Positions 5,434 through 7,978 of a DNA stretch of 7,978 nt are shown here, one piece after another. The notes under the pieces are model-generated. The model did not search any database. It was given only the letters and a program-made list of their open reading frames with translations, and had not been told where the DNA came from. This stretch comes from JBBDWJ01 sp040902925. Lineage in GTDB: Bacteria > Acidobacteriota > Terriglobia > Bryobacterales > UBA6623. Positions within the stretch are counted from its first letter, which is position 1. Every line of letters begins with the position of its first letter. The stretch is from positions 1 to 7,978 of the forward strand of contig JBBDWJ010000058.1 in assembly GCA_040902925.1 (NCBI GenBank), written 5' to 3'. A program made the position numbers and the translations under genes.

Positions 5434-6573
5434 CTAGGCCTTTAGCCAGCGATCGAACCAATCAAACGCCTCGGCCTGCATTTTGAGGTCGAACTTGTGC
5501 GGGCCGGGGTAGAAGCTGGCGCGGTATTGGTCCGCCGCTTTTGCCTTTCCGTAAACCGCCTTCAGGATCTCGTCGGCGCGCTGCATCTCCGGCAGCGTGA
5601 ATAGCTGGTCTTCGCGGTTGTTCAGCACGAGCAACGGGTTGGGGACCGTGAGCCCGACGATTTCGGGGTAATCGAGATCGAGCGGCAGGGAGGGAATGTA
5701 GATCATCCAGGTGTGCGTATAGCACTTGTTTAGCAGGTAGTCGCGCCAGGTGGTCATCATGCCGACTGGAACCGAGCAGCGGATGCGGTCGTCGATGCCG
5801 GTCAAAAAGACGGTACGCAAGCCGCCGCCGGACAAGCCGCAACAGCCGACGCGGTTGGCGTCCACCTCGGGCCGCGCGCAGAGATAGTCGAGGGCGCGTT
5901 GGTCCTCGGCGGTGAAGACTCCGGGCCAGGTCGTGCCTGCGCAAAACAGGCTTTTGGCTATCAGGTGTTCGTGGCCGGAAGCGAAGCGATTGTAGCGCTC
6001 GATTTCCTCCTCTGACTCGGGGCTGACTTCCGCGAGATCGCCTTTGATGATGTCAGGCAAATCAGCGGCGCGCATGCGGCGGCTGCCAAAGGTAAACGCA
6101 TCGTGAACGAGCACCGCGTAGCCGCGCTTGGCCAGCTCGTTCGCCCAGGCGACGCCGCCGTAATAGTGCTCCTGGTGGCGCGTCATCACCGGATGCATGT
6201 TGTCGCTGATGCGCGTGATTTTGCGCGTGCCGAAATACTTGTTGCCGCCGTGGTCGTGCAACGCGAGCACCCCCGGCAAGGGTCCCGTCGCGCCGGCCGG
6301 TTTCAAGAACAGCGCTTCGGTCGGCGGACCAAAGGGCAGTTGCCAGCTCAGATGATCGATCTCGAGGCCGTCGTATTCGATGCGATGCTGGAGCGTCGCC
6401 TGCGGGGTCTGGCCGGCGTCGGGCTGTAGGAGCGTTTCGCGGTACCGCGCGCGGGCGCCTGTGCGCCAAGCCGCCAGGTCGGTCGATTCCGCTCGGCGGA
6501 AAGACAGGCGCGGCGGATCGGAGGCGATTCCCGCCGCCCAGTCCCCGTAGGCGCCCAACATGTTCTGCGGCAT
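5434..6573 (-). CDS. Alpha/beta hydrolase, acetyl-xylan-esterase-like
   Basis: A 379-residue alpha/beta hydrolase without a signal peptide, so probably cytoplasmic. Key features are LALHDHGGNKYFG (103-115, oxyanion-loop region), the nucleophile elbow GLSGGG with Ser248, Asp322 in VLNNREDQLF, and His359 in FYPGPHKFD, giving a complete Ser-Asp-His triad. AEDQRALDYLCARPEVDANRVGCCG before the elbow is typical of large dienelactone-hydrolase/acetyl-xylan-esterase-like enzymes. It likely cleaves an ester such as an acetylated sugar or another acyl compound; the substrate is not readable from sequence. ATG 6573 is preferred over the ATG four codons later because AAGGAGG (6581-6587, minus strand) lies 7 bases upstream. 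A TAAAAT -10 candidate is at 6604-6609. The gene stands alone, with its nearest same-strand neighbour 170 bp further on. Confidence 0.88.
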   Translation of the reverse strand: MPQNMLGAYGDWAAGIASDPPRLSFRRAESTDLAAWRTGARARYRETLLQPDAGQTPQATLQHRIEYDGLEIDHLSWQLPFGPPTEALFLKPAGATGPLPGVLALHDHGGNKYFGTRKITRISDNMHPVMTRHQEHYYGGVAWANELAKRGYAVLVHDAFTFGSRRMRAADLPDIIKGDLAEVSPESEEEIERYNRFASGHEHLIAKSLFCAGTTWPGVFTAEDQRALDYLCARPEVDANRVGCCGLSGGGLRTVFLTGIDDRIRCSVPVGMMTTWRDYLLNKCYTHTWMIYIPSLPLDLDYPEIVGLTVPNPLLVLNNREDQLFTLPEMQRADEILKAVYGKAKAADQYRASFYPGPHKFDLKMQAEAFDWFDRWLKA

Positions 6574-6603
6574 CGCTGATCCTCCTTCGTTTCCCGCTCC
6601 GCT

Positions 6604-6609
6604 ATTTTA
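6604..6609 (-). promoter_or_regulatory. -10 candidate for the esterase gene
   Basis: On the minus strand TAAAAT lies 16 bases upstream of the Shine-Dalgarno, a five-of-six match to the -10 consensus. No -35 match is seen at 16-18 bp; that position is occupied by the 15-bp tandem repeats, so expression may depend on an activator. The call rests on one hexamer and is weak. Confidence 0.3.
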
Positions 6610-6664
6610 CTGCTGTGGCCCGGTCTACTGCGACACGGTCTACCGCGGCGTGGCCTACCGCGGC
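6605..6664. repeat. Degenerate four-copy 15-bp tandem repeat
   Basis: Four consecutive 15-bp units read ttttactgctgtggc, ccggtctactgcgac, acggtctaccgcggc and gtggcctaccgcggc (6605-6619, 6620-6634, 6635-6649, 6650-6664). The core GTCTAC-GCG is shared by the middle two, and agreement fades toward the esterase side. The array touches the esterase -10 candidate. It may be an old minisatellite or an array of regulator sites spaced about one and a half helical turns apart. Confidence 0.55.
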
Positions 6665-6756
6665 GGCGCGGGCGTGTGAGCGAGCCAGAGTCACGCGTCG
6701 CGGCAGGATAGTTTTTCCGGAACTTTTCGGCCGGATGCTCGTACAACTCCAGCAAG

Positions 6757-6797
6757 CCCGGCCGGAGGCCTATGCCAAAGTGCCACTGCCGGCCGGG
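6757..6797. repeat. 9-bp perfect inverted repeat
   Basis: CCCGGCCGG (6757-6765) and CCGGCCGGG (6789-6797) are exact reverse complements flanking a 23-base loop. A further related CGGCCGG lies upstream at 6728-6734. The pair sits about 110-150 bp before the permease start. It could be a hairpin terminating transcripts or a protein site; there is no U-tract. Confidence 0.5.
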
Positions 6798-6905
6798 TGT
6801 TACGCTTTCGGTCAGGCGGTCCTCACGGAAAGCAAGGACAGACGTCTAACCGGCGTCGCTTTCAGGTTTGCGACAAGGGGCGATGCGGGCCCCAGGGGGG
6901 AATTC

Positions 6906-7978
6906 ATGGTGTCCGACCTTCGTTTCGCTTTTCGCGGTTTGAAGAAGAGTCCGGGCTTTGCGCTAACGGCGGTGGCGACGCTGGCGCTGGGTATCGGCGC
7001 CAACACAGCGATTTTCAGCCTGGTGAATCAATTGCTGTTGAATCCGCCGGGTATCGCCGATCCCGCGCGTGTGGTGGCGGTGCGGGTTCGCTACGAGAAG
7101 CTGAACATGAACAGCATCGGCATGTCGGCGCCGAACTTCGCCAACGTCCGCGACAGCCGCGACCTGTTTGAACACACCGCCATCGTCGGCAGCGGGCAGT
7201 ATAACTACACCGGCGGCGCCGTTCCCGAGCAACTCAAGGGCTCTCCGGTGTCGGTCGAGTTTTTCGACGTCTTCGACGCCAAGCCGCAATTGGGCCGCGC
7301 GTTTGTTGCCGAAGAAGACAAGCCGAACGCCAATCGGGTTGTGGTGCTCGCTCATGCGGCGTGGCAGCGGCTGTTCGGCGGTGACTCGGCGATCGTTGGC
7401 AAGACGATCGATCTGAACCAGACGCCCTACCAGATCATCGGCGTTATGGGTCCTGAATTCCGCTGGCCCCAGCAAGAGGACCTTTGGACGCCGCTCGGGC
7501 TGCCCGATGACAACTATACGGAAGGCTTCCGCTTCAACGAGAGTTTTTTTGCGGCGGCGCGGCTGAAGCCGGGTGTGACGCTGGAACGGGCCAATGCTTT
7601 CATCGATGTGCTGGCGGATCGCGTGCGCCAGAACGGAACCCGCGGCGGGCAATACGCGCAGGATTCGCTGTGGGGCATGTTCGCGGTGCCGATGACGGAC
7701 TTCATCGCGCGCGAAACCAAGACGCCGCTGCTGGTGCTTTCGGGCGCGGTGGGACTGGTGCTGTTGATCGCCTGCTCGAACATCGCGGGGCTGATGCTGG
7801 CGCGCGCTTCGGGGCGCGGACGCGAAATCGCGGTGCGGATTGCGATGGGCGCGCGCGGCTGGCAACTGCTACGGCAGACTCTCGCCGAAAACCTGCTGCT
7901 GGCGCTGGCGGGTGCGATTGCGGGGCTAGCAGCCCGTGGCAGAATTGGTCATTTTCAGATGGCGGCTAAAACCGATGC
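6906..7978 (+). CDS. ADOP-type MacB/FtsX permease, N-terminal half, interrupted near the window end
   Basis: The frame stays open for 357 codons to the window edge. It starts MVSDLRFAFRGLKKSPGFAL and a first membrane helix with LALGIGANTAIFSLVN (about residues 18-38), the hallmark start of acidobacterial duplicated orphan permeases. A MacB-like periplasmic core follows (about 40-265), including FDVFDAKPQLGRAF and VVVLAHAAWQRLFGG. The first FtsX segment comes next (about 275-342: LVLSGAVGLVLLIACSNIAG, then EIAVRIAMGARGWQLLRQTL). Complete ADOPs are about 800 residues with a second copy of this unit. Here family-like sequence ends after ALAGAIAGL (codon ending 7928), and the next residues (ARGRIGHFQ) no longer form the expected membrane helix, pointing to an insertion at about 7930-7937. 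ATG 6906 has AGGGGGG a few bases upstream. Members are thought to export or detach substrates from the envelope; the substrate here is unknown. The gene is probably inactivated. Confidence 0.82.
   Translation, partial: MVSDLRFAFRGLKKSPGFALTAVATLALGIGANTAIFSLVNQLLLNPPGIADPARVVAVRVRYEKLNMNSIGMSAPNFANVRDSRDLFEHTAIVGSGQYNYTGGAVPEQLKGSPVSVEFFDVFDAKPQLGRAFVAEEDKPNANRVVVLAHAAWQRLFGGDSAIVGKTIDLNQTPYQIIGVMGPEFRWPQQEDLWTPLGLPDDNYTEGFRFNESFFAAARLKPGVTLERANAFIDVLADRVRQNGTRGGQYAQDSLWGMFAVPMTDFIARETKTPLLVLSGAVGLVLLIACSNIAGLMLARASGRGREIAVRIAMGARGWQLLRQTLAENLLLALAGAIAGLAARGRIGHFQMAAKTD
7937..7978. mobile_element. Possible insertion-sequence end inside the permease gene
   Basis: From about 7937 the sequence (tggcagaattggtcatttt...) departs abruptly from the permease family and becomes richer in A and T than the preceding coding DNA. 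It begins with TG, as many IS21-type ends do, and such ends often contain TGG-spaced AT-rich repeats. Only 42 bases are visible, so neither a transposase nor the partner inverted repeat can be seen. The break in homology is the stronger evidence; the IS assignment is inference. Confidence 0.4.

Larger units (their letters stand above)
6574..6905. other. Gene-free divergent intergenic region
   Basis: This 332-bp stretch separates the minus-strand esterase from the plus-strand permease. I see no credible gene: frames open here give Arg-rich low-complexity translations. It holds the esterase Shine-Dalgarno and -10 candidate, a 15-bp tandem repeat and a 9-bp inverted repeat. Upstream of the permease a purine-rich AGGGGGG (about 6894-6900) serves as ribosome-binding site. 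No clear permease promoter was found, and there is no PadR-type regulator gene, which often sits beside ADOP genes. Confidence 0.6.

Noticed and set aside
6963..7865. 300-codon minus-strand frame opposite the permease gene
   Set aside because: The plus-strand frame has clear ADOP motifs; the opposite frame is Arg/His/Gln-rich with no recognisable domain.

Overview
The window is GC-rich bacterial DNA, most likely from an Acidobacteriota species of the Solibacter/Bryobacter type. This is inferred from the gene families: the N-terminal half of an ADOP-type (acidobacterial duplicated orphan permease) MacB/FtsX protein, a long-N-terminus TonB-family energy transducer with a Gly-rich linker, a secreted DUF1080 protein ending in the GCMNPKAPNYKSYY-type tail, and a lipoprotein of the D-aminoacylase family. 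No rRNA, tRNA or CRISPR array was found.

Layout. Positions 1-226 have no convincing gene: two copies of a 16-bp terminal-repeat-like motif (1-41), a short hairpin (60-73) and a 21-bp tandem duplication (148-189). Positions 227-1660 (minus) encode a D-aminoacylase-like lipoprotein amidohydrolase. It lies 61 bp downstream of a secreted DUF1080 (3-keto-glycoside hydrolase-like) gene at 1722-2630 (minus), and the two are probably co-transcribed. The stretch 2631-2926 is a divergent intergenic region with a good sigma-70-type promoter for the plus-strand TonB-like gene (2927-4087). Then comes a 21-bp tandem repeat (4124-4165) and a compact toxin-antitoxin module: a ribbon-helix-helix antitoxin (4228-4593) and a PIN-domain toxin (4602-5030). 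The antitoxin promoter, a palindromic operator and the start codon are packed into about 20 bp. Meeting it tail to tail is an orphan, C-terminally shortened Phd/YefM-type antitoxin (5042-5263, minus) with a perfect Shine-Dalgarno sequence and no partner toxin here. An alpha/beta hydrolase of the acetyl-xylan-esterase-like type follows (5434-6573, minus).

The 332-bp stretch 6574-6905 has no gene. It holds a degenerate four-copy 15-bp tandem repeat that runs into the esterase -10 region, plus a 9-bp inverted repeat. The last gene (6906 to the window end, plus) is an ADOP permease whose family-like sequence stops at about 7930-7936 and is replaced by unrelated sequence that looks like the end of an insertion sequence.

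How the genes fit together: the amidohydrolase, DUF1080 protein, TonB-like protein, esterase and permease fit an envelope-centred programme of scavenging sugars, acylated compounds and amino-acid derivatives (inference from families only). The two toxin-antitoxin pieces and the IS-like sequences at both window edges mark the area as a mobile, rearranged accessory region. I see no clearly new multi-gene system. The most interesting parts are the compact, apparently leaderless RHH/PIN module with its convergent orphan antitoxin, the metal-site substitution in the amidohydrolase, and the interrupted permease gene.
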